DNA from: a virus
Direction: 5' to 3' (one strand)
Length of the DNA: 31,720 bases
Virus record (IMG/VR): IMGVR_UViG_3300008117_000190
Span: 1-31,720 of that record
Made by a program: the position numbers and the translations under genes. Of the stretch, positions 7,113 through 14,987 are shown one piece after another (position 1 is the first letter of the stretch; each line of letters begins with the position of its first letter). The notes beneath the pieces were generated by a model. It was not told where the DNA came from and searched no databases. It saw nothing but the letters and a program-made list of their open reading frames with translations.

Positions 7113-9907
7113 TAGAAGAATCCTTGTTCACGCAGGCCTTGCCCGGTGGCATAATTTTTAAGGCTAAAGACCTGTGCTTGTTGCTGGCGACTTATCAATG
7201 GTAGTAGTGTGATTGATATGTCAATTTTGGTAGGCACATATGTGGGCTGACCTGCGATACCATAGTAATTAGTGATGTTTTGTGACACAGGATTATTTGC
7301 TCTAGCACCAGGATTGATAAAATTATCAAATGTATTTTTTAGACTGGTCAGCCTAGACAGCGTGGCACCCAAAGGACTGTTGCTGGCAGCGCCTTGTTGA
7401 TTTCTAATACCAGCTAAATTTACAGCACCGCCTGAATAATTTCTTGCACCACCGGCACGGATATAATCCACATCCGAAGGTAGACTATAGTTGAATGCGC
7501 TGAGCAAACAAGGATGTTCATTGAATTGATAAACTCCAAGGCCGTCCAAATACAGCACCGGGGGCGGTGTGCCTGCCACGGGATTGGAGTCTTGTCCGTA
7601 AAACATTTTGCTGGCGCTGCGGAAAAAATGTATCACAGCCAACATATAATCAGCTTCGGCGGCGCTGTTGGCAGTGAACACACCAGTTACAGAAATTTCC
7701 TGTACGCTGGAATTTTTGTAGAAATATCCTTTGTAGTTGGTATGTACCAATTCGTAAGCATCATAATTGGCGCGATAGCTTGTTGATATTGTGGGAGTAT
7801 ATGGAAACACCACACCTTGTGTTTCTCTCAAAGGTTGTAATATGCCGGCATCGGGTGCTCGGTACAGATAGTTGGCACCCGGTGCTAGGCCAATTCGCAA
7901 ACGCCAATCTTCGTTGGTGTTTTTGGCACGCAGTTGTTGTAGAGCCTGTGCTTGACGCAGTGTTTCTACTTCGGCCTGTGTCTGGGCACGAGCAGTCAGT
8001 GAACCGTCGGGGCCAACTTCGACTACATCGTCGCCGGTGCCTTCTTCACGTTCGCCGTAATCGCCTTCAACATCGCTGTAGGGATCCACTTCCACTTCAT
8101 TGCTGTAATCAATGGGATTGTCTTGTTCTTGCTGTTCTTCTTCGCTGAGTTCTCGATCTCCAATGGCTGTGTAGGGATTCTCTGCTGTTAGGTTTCCATC
8201 CTCATCTTGTACTATAAGTTGATTTTCTCGTTCCAGATCAATCTGTTCATCTGTTAATTGAGCATCATCTCCGCCTTGGACATCATAAGGATTCTCTGCT
8301 GTTAGATTTCCATCTTCGTCTTGCTCAATCAGTTGATTTTCTCGCGCCAGATCAATCTGTTCATCTGTTAATTCAGCATCATCTCCGCCTTGTACAGCTG
8401 TGTAGGGATTCTCTGCTGTGAAATTTCCATCTTCGTCTACTGTGATCAGTTGATTTTCTCGTTGCTGATCGATTTCGTCGTCGGTTGCAGATTGCTGTGC
8501 AGATAATGCAGAATCTAATTCTGGGTTTACTGTTGTGGTATTTGGAGTGGCATTGTTTATCTCCGCAGCCTGCTGATTAATAGCGTTGGCCGCGGGATCT
8601 GCGTTTCCGGTCACTGCTGGAGCCCCAGGTGCAGGTGCTGAGCCTCCCGAGGATACTCTGGCTAAGTCATCCTGACTTTGTGTCAAACTTTGTTCTTTGA
8701 TGGCCAGCACGCTGTTGGTCTGGCCAATTTTGTTTTCTTGATCGGATATATCTGAGTTCAAGGCATTGCGTTTAGCCAGTATCTCTGCTTGCTCGGGGCT
8801 GCCTGGAGCAGCCGACTTTAGTTCCTCACCCAACTTAGCACGGGCCGCTTCCAATGACTTGAGCTGCGTCTGCTGAATCTCCAAGTCAGATTTTAAGTCA
8901 TTGACCTGCGCTCGGTAATCGTCTACCTGCGTCTGATACGCTCGTGACGTCGAATTGGTATCTGCCGGCCGAGTCAATTCAGGACTTATTGCCGTGTTTA
9001 CTGGTGCATCTATACTCCTAGGTTGTGCTGTGTTGAAGGATGCTTGTGGAGATGCTGTGGCGGCACCTTCTACTGTGTTGGTCTGCACCAAGGTATTGTT
9101 GCCTTCGGCTCCGGCAATCTTGGTAGTGTTTACCGCGCTGTCGCCGCTGTCAAGAGCCGCCACCTGTTGGCGTGTGGCTTCGGCTTCTGTGGTTATTCTG
9201 GTCTGTGCTGTCTGGGGCACTTGCGAATTGGTAACAGAGGATGTCACTGTAGTGCTGTTGATAGTTTCACTAACGCCAGGTTCATATGTGGTGGTAACCT
9301 CCCCGCCTTCGCCAGACTTGGCTTCAAATGCTCGATTGTTCAATGCTGTTTGCTTGGCGCTGAGTTCTCGATAGGTGGGATCTCTCAGAATCTCTCTTCC
9401 GCTTTTGCCTTGATCGCGCAGGCTCTGTGCATAAGCTTCTTTTTCCAAACCGACTGAATCGGCCTGAGTCTGCAGAGCCCGGCTGGCAGGTGTATCCTTA
9501 TACACAAAATCCGCCACTTTGAAAGTGGTCACCCCGCCTCCGGATGTGGACACTTGTTCCTCGGTAAAGGTGGTAGTGGTGGTTGTTGTTTTGAGCGGGG
9601 GAGATGAAACCACCGGTTGATTGGTAATATTGGTGGGCGGAGGATCTTCAAAGAATCGAGCGTTTTCTGCTTGTTCCTCAGCAGTTGGAGTATAAACATT
9701 ATAATCTACACCCGCTTTTTTACTGCCAGTAGTATAAACTTCTACTTGGCCACGCGTGGGGCTGCCCGGCACATCGTTTAGTATCAACTCTGTGCTTTCA
9801 AGCAGCGCAGTGGCTCCGGGAACTTGTTGTTCTGCCTGTTCTAAGGTAAGACCCTGAGATGTCAGTCTGTTGAGTTCTGCGGCTATCTGTTGTGGTGTCA
9901 ATGCCAT
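7112..9907 (-). CDS. Large tail/baseplate structural protein with internal tandem repeat (931 aa)
   Basis: First gene of the leftward operon, 931 aa. Residues 1-330 are Thr/Ser/Gln-rich and extended. Residues about 325-420 form a predicted coiled coil (YRAQVNDLKSDLEIQQTQLK and following heptads). Residues about 470-590 hold three near-identical acidic repeats built around ENQLI, DEDGN and LTAENPY. Residues about 660-930 are globular and conserved-looking: DWRLRIGLAPGANYLY, FPYTPTISTSYRANYDAY, then a segment with KMFYGQDSN and FNYSLPSDVDYI. I know this last block from large virion proteins of environmental T4-like phages but cannot tie it to a T4 gene. ATG at 9907 is preceded by an AGGA ribosome site and a late-type box. 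Confidence 0.72.
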   Translation of the reverse strand: MALTPQQIAAELNRLTSQGLTLEQAEQQVPGATALLESTELILNDVPGSPTRGQVEVYTTGSKKAGVDYNVYTPTAEEQAENARFFEDPPPTNITNQPVVSSPPLKTTTTTTTFTEEQVSTSGGGVTTFKVADFVYKDTPASRALQTQADSVGLEKEAYAQSLRDQGKSGREILRDPTYRELSAKQTALNNRAFEAKSGEGGEVTTTYEPGVSETINSTTVTSSVTNSQVPQTAQTRITTEAEATRQQVAALDSGDSAVNTTKIAGAEGNNTLVQTNTVEGAATASPQASFNTAQPRSIDAPVNTAISPELTRPADTNSTSRAYQTQVDDYRAQVNDLKSDLEIQQTQLKSLEAARAKLGEELKSAAPGSPEQAEILAKRNALNSDISDQENKIGQTNSVLAIKEQSLTQSQDDLARVSSGGSAPAPGAPAVTGNADPAANAINQQAAEINNATPNTTTVNPELDSALSAQQSATDDEIDQQRENQLITVDEDGNFTAENPYTAVQGGDDAELTDEQIDLARENQLIEQDEDGNLTAENPYDVQGGDDAQLTDEQIDLERENQLIVQDEDGNLTAENPYTAIGDRELSEEEQQEQDNPIDYSNEVEVDPYSDVEGDYGEREEGTGDDVVEVGPDGSLTARAQTQAEVETLRQAQALQQLRAKNTNEDWRLRIGLAPGANYLYRAPDAGILQPLRETQGVVFPYTPTISTSYRANYDAYELVHTNYKGYFYKNSSVQEISVTGVFTANSAAEADYMLAVIHFFRSASKMFYGQDSNPVAGTPPPVLYLDGLGVYQFNEHPCLLSAFNYSLPSDVDYIRAGGARNYSGGAVNLAGIRNQQGAASNSPLGATLSRLTSLKNTFDNFINPGARANNPVSQNITNYYGIAGQPTYVPTKIDISITLLPLISRQQQAQVFSLKNYATGQGLREQGFF
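8155..8490 (-). repeat. Three tandem ~115-120 bp coding repeats
   Basis: Within the 931-aa gene, three consecutive units share long identical stretches, for example GATTCTCTGCTGT, CAGTTGATTTTCTCG and AGCATCATCTCCGCC as written on the plus strand. Each encodes an acidic unit of about 39-40 residues (TDEQIDL, ENQLI, DEDGN, TAENPY). The copies differ by scattered substitutions, many at third positions, so the repeat is selected at protein level or renewed by recombination. Confidence 0.85.
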
Positions 9908-9926
9908 TGCTTTATCCTGTTATCTA

Positions 9927-9934
9927 TATTTAGC
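9927..9934 (-). promoter_or_regulatory. Late promoter box GCTAAATA for the leftward baseplate operon
   Basis: Reads GCTAAATA on the minus strand, 20 bases upstream of the 931-aa gene start. The same octamer occurs at 25130 and 30693, and GCTAAGTA at 18264 and 24352. It matches the 3' part of the T4 late box TATAAATA recognised by gp55. Confidence 0.65.
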
Positions 9935-9969
9935 ACCCGTAAAAACGGCGATTTTGGAGTGATCCGCGG

Positions 9970-9997
9970 TTGACACAACGGCAATTTGTTGTAAAAT
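9970..9997 (+). promoter_or_regulatory. Sigma70-like promoter for the gp55-gp47-gp46 operon
   Basis: A perfect TTGACA at 9970-9975 and TAAAAT at 9992-9997 are separated by 16 bases, with the gp55 start 25 bases downstream. This fits early or middle transcription by the host holoenzyme, sensible for a gene set that makes the late sigma factor and replication/recombination proteins. An overlapping AATAAATA (9995-10002) could also serve as a late box, so the unit may be read at both times. Confidence 0.6.
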
Positions 9998-10022
9998 AAA
10001 TACATTCTAACAAGGATTCACC

Positions 10023-10892
10023 ATGGCATTGGCCGCACCCAGAAACTACCTAAACAACCGCGATTTACTGAAAGAAATACACCTAAGCAAAAACACCTAC
10101 TGCTATTACGCTGACAGAACACAGGATCATCAGTATGACATCATCTTGGCCAGTGTTGCCAAGATCAATCGCAATACCATAGCCGAAGCACGCAGAAATC
10201 GTGCAGCCAGACTGACCAAGGAAACTGGCGCAGAAGTCAACGAAAAAAAGATTCCGCACACGGATTTGGTGTTTCGCATCATGACCTGGGAGCATATTCC
10301 CATGGCGCCTAAAAAAGTGCCCAAGGCACAGGCCAAGAAGAAATCCGTGGAAGAACTGTTTGGCTGGGAAGAACTGCCTGAAGAAGATCCCTTGGCCGAA
10401 ATAGTGGACATCGTGCCCGAAGAAGAACCCGTGGCACAGACACATATCAGATTGAACTTTCCGCCGTTTGAACACTTCCGGCTCACGGAAGACAAAGATC
10501 CTTACATCGTGGGCCGCAGCCACTGGTCCGGAGATCTTGACACCGGAGTGTTTTGCAAAGAACACGGCAAGATGACCAACAAACTGGCACATATGTTTAT
10601 CAAACTGTGCGAGCGCTATGCCACCCGATCAAACTGGCGTGGTTATACCTACAACGAAGAAATGCGCGGCACCGCACTGCTGCAATTGAGCCAGATTGGA
10701 TTGAAGTTTGATGAATCAAAATCAGACAATCCTTTTGCTTACTATACCGCGGCCATAACCAATTCCTTTACTCGTGTGCTCAACGAAGAAAAGAAAAATC
10801 AAAACATCAGAGATGACATATTAGAAATCAATGGACTCAATCCCAGTTGGACAAGACAAATGTCCAATCAGACTGTGAAGTACGAAGAATAA
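10023..10892 (+). CDS. 55: Late-transcription sigma factor gp55 with extended N-terminus
   Basis: 289 aa, against 185 aa for T4 gp55. The C-terminal half (about residues 175-285) carries the gp55-type sigma region: GKMTNKLAHMFIKLCERYAT, RSNWRGYTYNEEMRGTALLQL, FDESKSDNPFAYYTAAITNS and FTRVLNEEKKNQNI, the sigma-2-like segment that recognises the late box. Residues 1-90 form an extra domain (NYLNNRDLLKEIHLSKNTYC and following), and residues 93-140 are a Lys/Pro then acidic linker containing SVEELFGWEEL. The protein would direct host RNA polymerase to the TAAATA-type boxes found across this window. The start ATG has AAGGA upstream. Promoter context suggests expression before the late genes it controls. 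Confidence 0.85.
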   Translation: MALAAPRNYLNNRDLLKEIHLSKNTYCYYADRTQDHQYDIILASVAKINRNTIAEARRNRAARLTKETGAEVNEKKIPHTDLVFRIMTWEHIPMAPKKVPKAQAKKKSVEELFGWEELPEEDPLAEIVDIVPEEEPVAQTHIRLNFPPFEHFRLTEDKDPYIVGRSHWSGDLDTGVFCKEHGKMTNKLAHMFIKLCERYATRSNWRGYTYNEEMRGTALLQLSQIGLKFDESKSDNPFAYYTAAITNSFTRVLNEEKKNQNIRDDILEINGLNPSWTRQMSNQTVKYEE

Positions 10893-10910
10893 CTGCTACA
10901 CTAGCACTCT

Positions 10911-11927
10911 ATGGATAAACTTTTCAAGAAGGCTGCTGTCTTTACGGACATCCACTTTGGACTCAAGTCCAACAGCCAACTGCACAATGAAGACTGTTTG
11001 AATTTCGTAATCTGGGCCACTGCCGAGGCAAAAAAACAAGGCTGTGAAGTGGCCATGTTCTTGGGAGACTGGCACAACAATCGTGCCAACATCAACATCG
11101 TAACACTAAATTATAGTTTACGAGCCTTAGAACATCTCAATGACAACTTTGATGCTGTTTATTTTATTCCTGGGAATCATGACCTGTACTATCGCGATCG
11201 TCGTGATATTCAAAGCGTGGCTTGGGCTAGACACTTACCGCGAGTTAATATTGTCAACGATTGGTTTAGTGGCGGTGATGTTGCTATCTGTCCTTGGCTC
11301 GTTGGCGAGGATCATAAAAAGCTTCGTTTCCTAGACAAGCAGTATGTGTTTGGGCATTTTGAACTGCCCACATTCTTGATGAATGCCATGGTAGAAATGC
11401 CCAGCCACGGTGAACTGTCCGCAGATGATCTGGCCAGTGCAGGCCACGTGTTTTCCGGACACTTTCATATGCGGCAGACCAAAAAGAATGTGACCTACAT
11501 AGGCAACTGTTTTCCGCACAACTACGCAGATGCCGGCGACGATGCTCGCGGACTCATGATCTTGGAGTGGGGGCAACAGCCTGTGTATCATGCCTGGCCC
11601 GACCAGCCCACTTATCGTGTGATGAATCTCAGCACTGCGATTGATTCTGCGGATCAGGTTTTCCGCTCAGGTATGCACGCTAGGCTGCAGTTGGACATAG
11701 ACATATCCTACGAAGAAGCCAACTTTATCAAAGAAACGTTCCACGAAAAATACAAACTTAGAGAAGTCAGTCTGATACCCAACAAGATGCAAGGCGTTGA
11801 AACAGATCTAGCACCAGGCAATGTGAAGTTTGAATCAGTGGATCAGATCGTCACACAGCAGATCACAGACATTGGCAGCGATCATTATGACAACAAGCTG
11901 CTGTTGGAAATATGGCATAGACTATGA
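10911..11927 (+). CDS. 47: Recombination nuclease subunit gp47 (Mre11/SbcD type)
   Basis: 338 aa, almost exactly the length of T4 gp47 (339 aa). All metallophosphoesterase motifs of the Mre11/SbcD family are visible: D13-I-H15, GDWH at 52-55, GNHD at 88-91, and the later GHFE and GHFHMR histidine motifs. With gp46 it forms the Mn-dependent complex that resects DNA ends for recombination-dependent replication. The gene lies 18 bases after gp55, and its stop overlaps the gp46 start in an ATGA junction, so the two subunits are translationally coupled. Confidence 0.93.
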   Translation: MDKLFKKAAVFTDIHFGLKSNSQLHNEDCLNFVIWATAEAKKQGCEVAMFLGDWHNNRANINIVTLNYSLRALEHLNDNFDAVYFIPGNHDLYYRDRRDIQSVAWARHLPRVNIVNDWFSGGDVAICPWLVGEDHKKLRFLDKQYVFGHFELPTFLMNAMVEMPSHGELSADDLASAGHVFSGHFHMRQTKKNVTYIGNCFPHNYADAGDDARGLMILEWGQQPVYHAWPDQPTYRVMNLSTAIDSADQVFRSGMHARLQLDIDISYEEANFIKETFHEKYKLREVSLIPNKMQGVETDLAPGNVKFESVDQIVTQQITDIGSDHYDNKLLLEIWHRL

Positions 11928-13687
11928 TACGCATCAACAAACTCACTGTAAAAAACTTCATGAGTGTGGGCAATACCACACAAGGTATCGACTTTGATCG
12001 CCAGGATCTAACCTTGGTCTTGGGCGAAAATCTAGACCTTGGTGGAGATGGTTCGCGCAACGGCACAGGCAAGACCACTATCATCAATGCTTTGAGTTAT
12101 GCGCTATATGGGCAGGCCCTGACCAACATACGTAAAGACAATCTCATAAACAAGACCAATGCCAAGAACATGATTGTGAGTTTGGATTTCAATGTGAACA
12201 ATCAGCGATATCGCATTGAGCGTGGACGCAAACCCAATGTACTTAAATTCAGCATTGACGACGAAGTACAGCAAACCGAAGATGACAACAGCCAAGGTGA
12301 CTCAAGAGAAACACAGTTGGCTATAGAACGCACCCTGGGCATGACCCACGATATGTTCAAACACATCTTGGCACTAAACACCTACACAGAACCTTTTCTA
12401 AGCCTCAAAGCCAATGACCAGCGTGCCATCATTGAACAGTTGTTAGGTATCACTTTGTTGAGCGAAAAAGCAGATCTGCTCAAGGAAGAAATGCGTGAAA
12501 CCAAAGACGCCATGAGCCAAGAAGAGCATCGTATCAAAGCCATGATCGAAGCCAATCGCCGCATGGAAGAGCAGATAGAAAGTTTGAAACGCAGGCAAAC
12601 TCTTTGGATCAACAAACGCGACGAAGATATCACTGCACTACAACGTCAAGTGGATGAACTTGGCCATCTAGACATAGAAGCAGAACTGCAGGCGCATCGT
12701 GACTTATTGGCCTACAATCAGCGTGCCAAAGATCTCAAAGATCTTGGTGCTGCCATTGCTCGTGGGCAAACCGACGCTGGTCGCGAGTCTCGGCTGATAG
12801 ACAAGATCACCAAAGAGATAGCCAGCCTACAGGATCATCGCTGCCACGCCTGCGGTCAGGATCTACACGATGCTGATCACGGCAAGATGCTGACCAGCAA
12901 ACAGCAAGATCTATCACAGTCACAAGCAAACTTACAAAAGATCAATCAAGATCTTGCAGAGTTATCCCTGGCAGTCACAGCAGTGGGTCCGCTGGGCACA
13001 CAGCCCAAGGTGTATTATGATCAAGAAGCAGATGCGCACGAGCATCGCAGTAGACTGGCCAGTGCCGAACTGAACTTGAAAAACAAACAGGCCGAGACAG
13101 ATCCTTATGCAGAACAGATTGAAGAAATGCAGCAACAGGCCTTGGTTGAAATCGACTATGATATGGTCAATCAACTGAAACGATTGCAGGATCATCAGGA
13201 CTTCTTGCTGAAACTGCTGACCAGCAAAGATTCGTTTGTGCGCAAAAAGATCATTGATCAGAATCTCTCATATCTCAACAGCAGGCTCACACACTATCTA
13301 GATCGCATAGGCCTGCCGCACACAGTGGTATTCCAAAACGATCTAACTGTACAGATCACAGAACTGGGCCGGGACCTGGACTTTGACAATCTTTCGCGCG
13401 GTGAGCGCAATCGCTTGATACTGAGTCTGTCCTGGGCGTTTCGTGATGTGTGGGAAAGTTTATACTCGCCGGTGAATGTGTTGTTCATTGACGAACTGAT
13501 AGATTCTGGTATGGATTCATCGGGTGTGGAAAATGCTCTGGCCCTGCTGAAGAAAATGACCAGAGAGCGCAACAAAAGTGTTTGGTTGGTGTCGCACAAA
13601 GACGAACTGGCCGGACGTGTGGAAAACATATTGAAAGTGGTCAAAGAAGGTGGCTTTACTTCCTATGCCACTGATGTGACCAATTAA
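11924..13687 (+). CDS. 46: Recombination nuclease subunit gp46 (Rad50/SbcC-type ATPase)
   Basis: 587 aa (T4 gp46 is 560). The ATPase halves are at the ends: Walker A NGTGKTT at 46-52, the ABC signature LSRGERNRL near residue 490, Walker B VLFIDELID near 518 and a VSHKDEL switch histidine near 550. Between them is a long coiled coil with a zinc-hook CHAC at about residue 306, which dimerises SMC/Rad50-type arms. It powers DNA-end processing with gp47 during phage recombination and replication. The start overlaps the gp47 stop by four bases. Everything expected of the family is intact. Confidence 0.94.
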   Translation: MIRINKLTVKNFMSVGNTTQGIDFDRQDLTLVLGENLDLGGDGSRNGTGKTTIINALSYALYGQALTNIRKDNLINKTNAKNMIVSLDFNVNNQRYRIERGRKPNVLKFSIDDEVQQTEDDNSQGDSRETQLAIERTLGMTHDMFKHILALNTYTEPFLSLKANDQRAIIEQLLGITLLSEKADLLKEEMRETKDAMSQEEHRIKAMIEANRRMEEQIESLKRRQTLWINKRDEDITALQRQVDELGHLDIEAELQAHRDLLAYNQRAKDLKDLGAAIARGQTDAGRESRLIDKITKEIASLQDHRCHACGQDLHDADHGKMLTSKQQDLSQSQANLQKINQDLAELSLAVTAVGPLGTQPKVYYDQEADAHEHRSRLASAELNLKNKQAETDPYAEQIEEMQQQALVEIDYDMVNQLKRLQDHQDFLLKLLTSKDSFVRKKIIDQNLSYLNSRLTHYLDRIGLPHTVVFQNDLTVQITELGRDLDFDNLSRGERNRLILSLSWAFRDVWESLYSPVNVLFIDELIDSGMDSSGVENALALLKKMTRERNKSVWLVSHKDELAGRVENILKVVKEGGFTSYATDVTN

Positions 13688-13725
13688 ATTTTGAACAGAC
13701 TCTAGACTCAGCTAACTATCTGCCT

Positions 13726-14235
13726 ATGCCATCAAAAAGTAAATCCAAAGGAAGCAGTTGGGAACGAGCAGTAGCCTTGCACCTAACTGAACTCTATGGA
13801 GAAACTTTTACCCGTGTGCCCAATTCAGGCGCATACATTGGTGGCAAGAACACACATCGCAAACAAACACTACACGAAGGTCAGATCCGCGCTTTCAAAG
13901 GCGACATCATACCCGGGCAGAGTTTTCCGCGATTCAATTGTGAATGCAAGTCGTATGCAGACTTTCCATTCCATCAACTGTTCCAAGGGCAGGTTGCTGT
14001 TTTAGAAACGTGGCTTGATCAACTGATGGACGTTGCCGATCCCGGTGACTACAACATATTGATCATGAAATTCAATCGCAAAGGCAAATACATCGCAACT
14101 CAGGCTCACAGAGACCATCTCCTATCTAGACAATTCAACTACGGCTCCATCAAACACGATCATTGGTATATCATGGATTACGATCAGTTCTGGGAAACAA
14201 ACGCTGATCTAGTCCGGCAGTATTGCGCTGCCTAA
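13726..14235 (+). CDS. Probable PD-(D/E)XK-fold endonuclease (Holliday junction resolvase-like)
   Basis: A 169-aa protein with a complete PD-(D/E)XK arrangement: E13 in the first helix (SSWERAVALHL), D60 in FKGDIIPG, E73-C-K75 in NCECKSY, and Q87/Q89 shortly after. The basic N-terminus (SKSKSKGSSWER) and this spacing are like archaeal-type and phage resolvases or structure-specific nucleases. It follows gp46/gp47 with a 38-base gap in the same direction, suggesting a role in resolving recombination intermediates or branched DNA before packaging. No T4 gp49 (endonuclease VII) homologue is seen in this window, but the rest of the genome is unknown. The fold call is by motif only; the exact substrate is inference. 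Confidence 0.7.
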   Translation: MPSKSKSKGSSWERAVALHLTELYGETFTRVPNSGAYIGGKNTHRKQTLHEGQIRAFKGDIIPGQSFPRFNCECKSYADFPFHQLFQGQVAVLETWLDQLMDVADPGDYNILIMKFNRKGKYIATQAHRDHLLSRQFNYGSIKHDHWYIMDYDQFWETNADLVRQYCAA

Positions 14236-14772
14236 CTACAGAACCCTACAATACGACCTGCGCTGGCTGCTGGAATGCCAGTCTCCAAGATGGACCCTCT
14301 GGGCCCTGGGTGTGGAGAGTCACCGCAATCGATGAGTTAGCACATATCCATGCTCCTAGAGCGAAAAATGTAGCACAAAAGATGCAGGCACTGTGAAAAA
14401 GAAACAACCTGCGCTGATCCGGGATTCGTCAGATGGGTCCAGGGTCAGTACCGTTGAAATGAACGCTGAAGTAGGGGGTACCGGTCAACCGCCTCCGTGT
14501 AGTGTACCAGACTACAATCTTCTTAATCTGACGGCTCTTCCAGGTGACGGGAAAACTCTGACCATGGCAAGCGATAGTTCACCCGCCCAGGGTGAACTAC
14601 GGCTCAAGGCTCTGGGAAATCAGTTTAAAGTAACAAAGGTTTTGACAGTAAACTTTAGGATGAACTAAGTTCAGATGAGCGCAAGCGAAATCTGAAGATC
14701 ACGCAGTGATCTATAAACAGTGTGAGACTCGTGCTTGAGAAATGACATACCCTGACTTGACTGTGACCAAAA
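14236..14772 (+). ncRNA. Candidate structured RNA in a 537-bp convergent intergenic region
   Basis: No convincing gene lies between the nuclease stop and the end of the oppositely directed gp51-like gene. Instead there are several perfect stems: 8 bp long-range (14427-14434 with 14526-14533); 6 bp with a 7-base loop (14498-14516); 10 bp with a 5-base loop (14575-14599); 6 bp (14626-14631 with 14652-14657); 7 bp (14670-14676 with 14690-14696) enclosing tandem G-A mismatches and a GCAA tetraloop; and 6 bp with a GCA triloop (14697-14711) that directly abuts the previous stem. TTCCAG at 14539-14544 can also pair with CTGGGA at 14612-14617. Directionality is inferred from the GNRA loop and the upstream plus-strand operon. 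I do not recognise the family. No poly-T terminator is visible at its 3' end. Confidence 0.5.
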
Positions 14773-14949
14773 TTAAAAGAATGGCAATCCAGACTTCTTG
14801 GTGGTTTCCATGTGCTGTTTGGTCATGTCATTGAACAATTTGCGATCGGTGGGACTGAGATAGAATGCATCTTCGTAAGATATACCACCACGGCTAAGCC
14901 ATGATATTTCCCACATTTCGCTCCTAATACCGTTGATGTCTCGATCCAT
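14773..14949 (-). CDS. Small gp51-like baseplate hub assembly protein
   Basis: A 58-aa protein from ATG 14949. A TTG codon at 14961 and a GTG at 14958 would add up to four residues, but the ATG gives the MDRDINGIRSEMW start I associate with this family. The core WEISWLSRGGISYEDAFYLS and the ending KSGLPFF are typical of the short protein that follows the gp26-like gene in environmental T4-like phages, annotated as gp51 or a hub-assembly chaperone. It probably helps fold or assemble the baseplate hub and may not be in the virion. It lies 38 bases after gp26 on the same strand. The name gp51 is by position and by look, so I leave the symbol empty. Confidence 0.6.
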   Translation of the reverse strand: MDRDINGIRSEMWEISWLSRGGISYEDAFYLSPTDRKLFNDMTKQHMETTKKSGLPFF

Positions 14950-14987
14950 TTTTGACACCAACTGTTCAATCGATTCTTGATCTAGTA

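Noticed and set aside
8955-9457. Long plus-strand open frames opposite the 931-aa gene
   Set aside because: They are antisense shadows of a well-supported gene with biased composition; no ribosome sites or recognisable protein features.
10083-10592. 169-codon minus-strand frame opposite gp55
   Set aside because: Shadow of the gp55 gene; rich in Phe, Cys and His with no promoter or ribosome site.
14451-14480. Resemblance to the glutamine (glnA) riboswitch motifs GAAGTAGG and GAACGC
   Set aside because: The order and spacing of the motifs are reversed relative to the riboswitch, and there is no gene downstream on that strand to regulate.
14498-14520. CAGACTACA, which looks like the R element (P7) of a group I intron
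   Set aside because: The matching 3' P7 strand is missing and the ACTACA pairs locally with TGTAGT; no split gene surrounds it. No group II domain V was found either.
14393-14668. A 91-codon frame with a GTG start inside the convergent region
   Set aside because: It covers the strongest RNA stems, has no ribosome site, and its product resembles no protein family I know. The stems explain the sequence better, but protein coding is not excluded.
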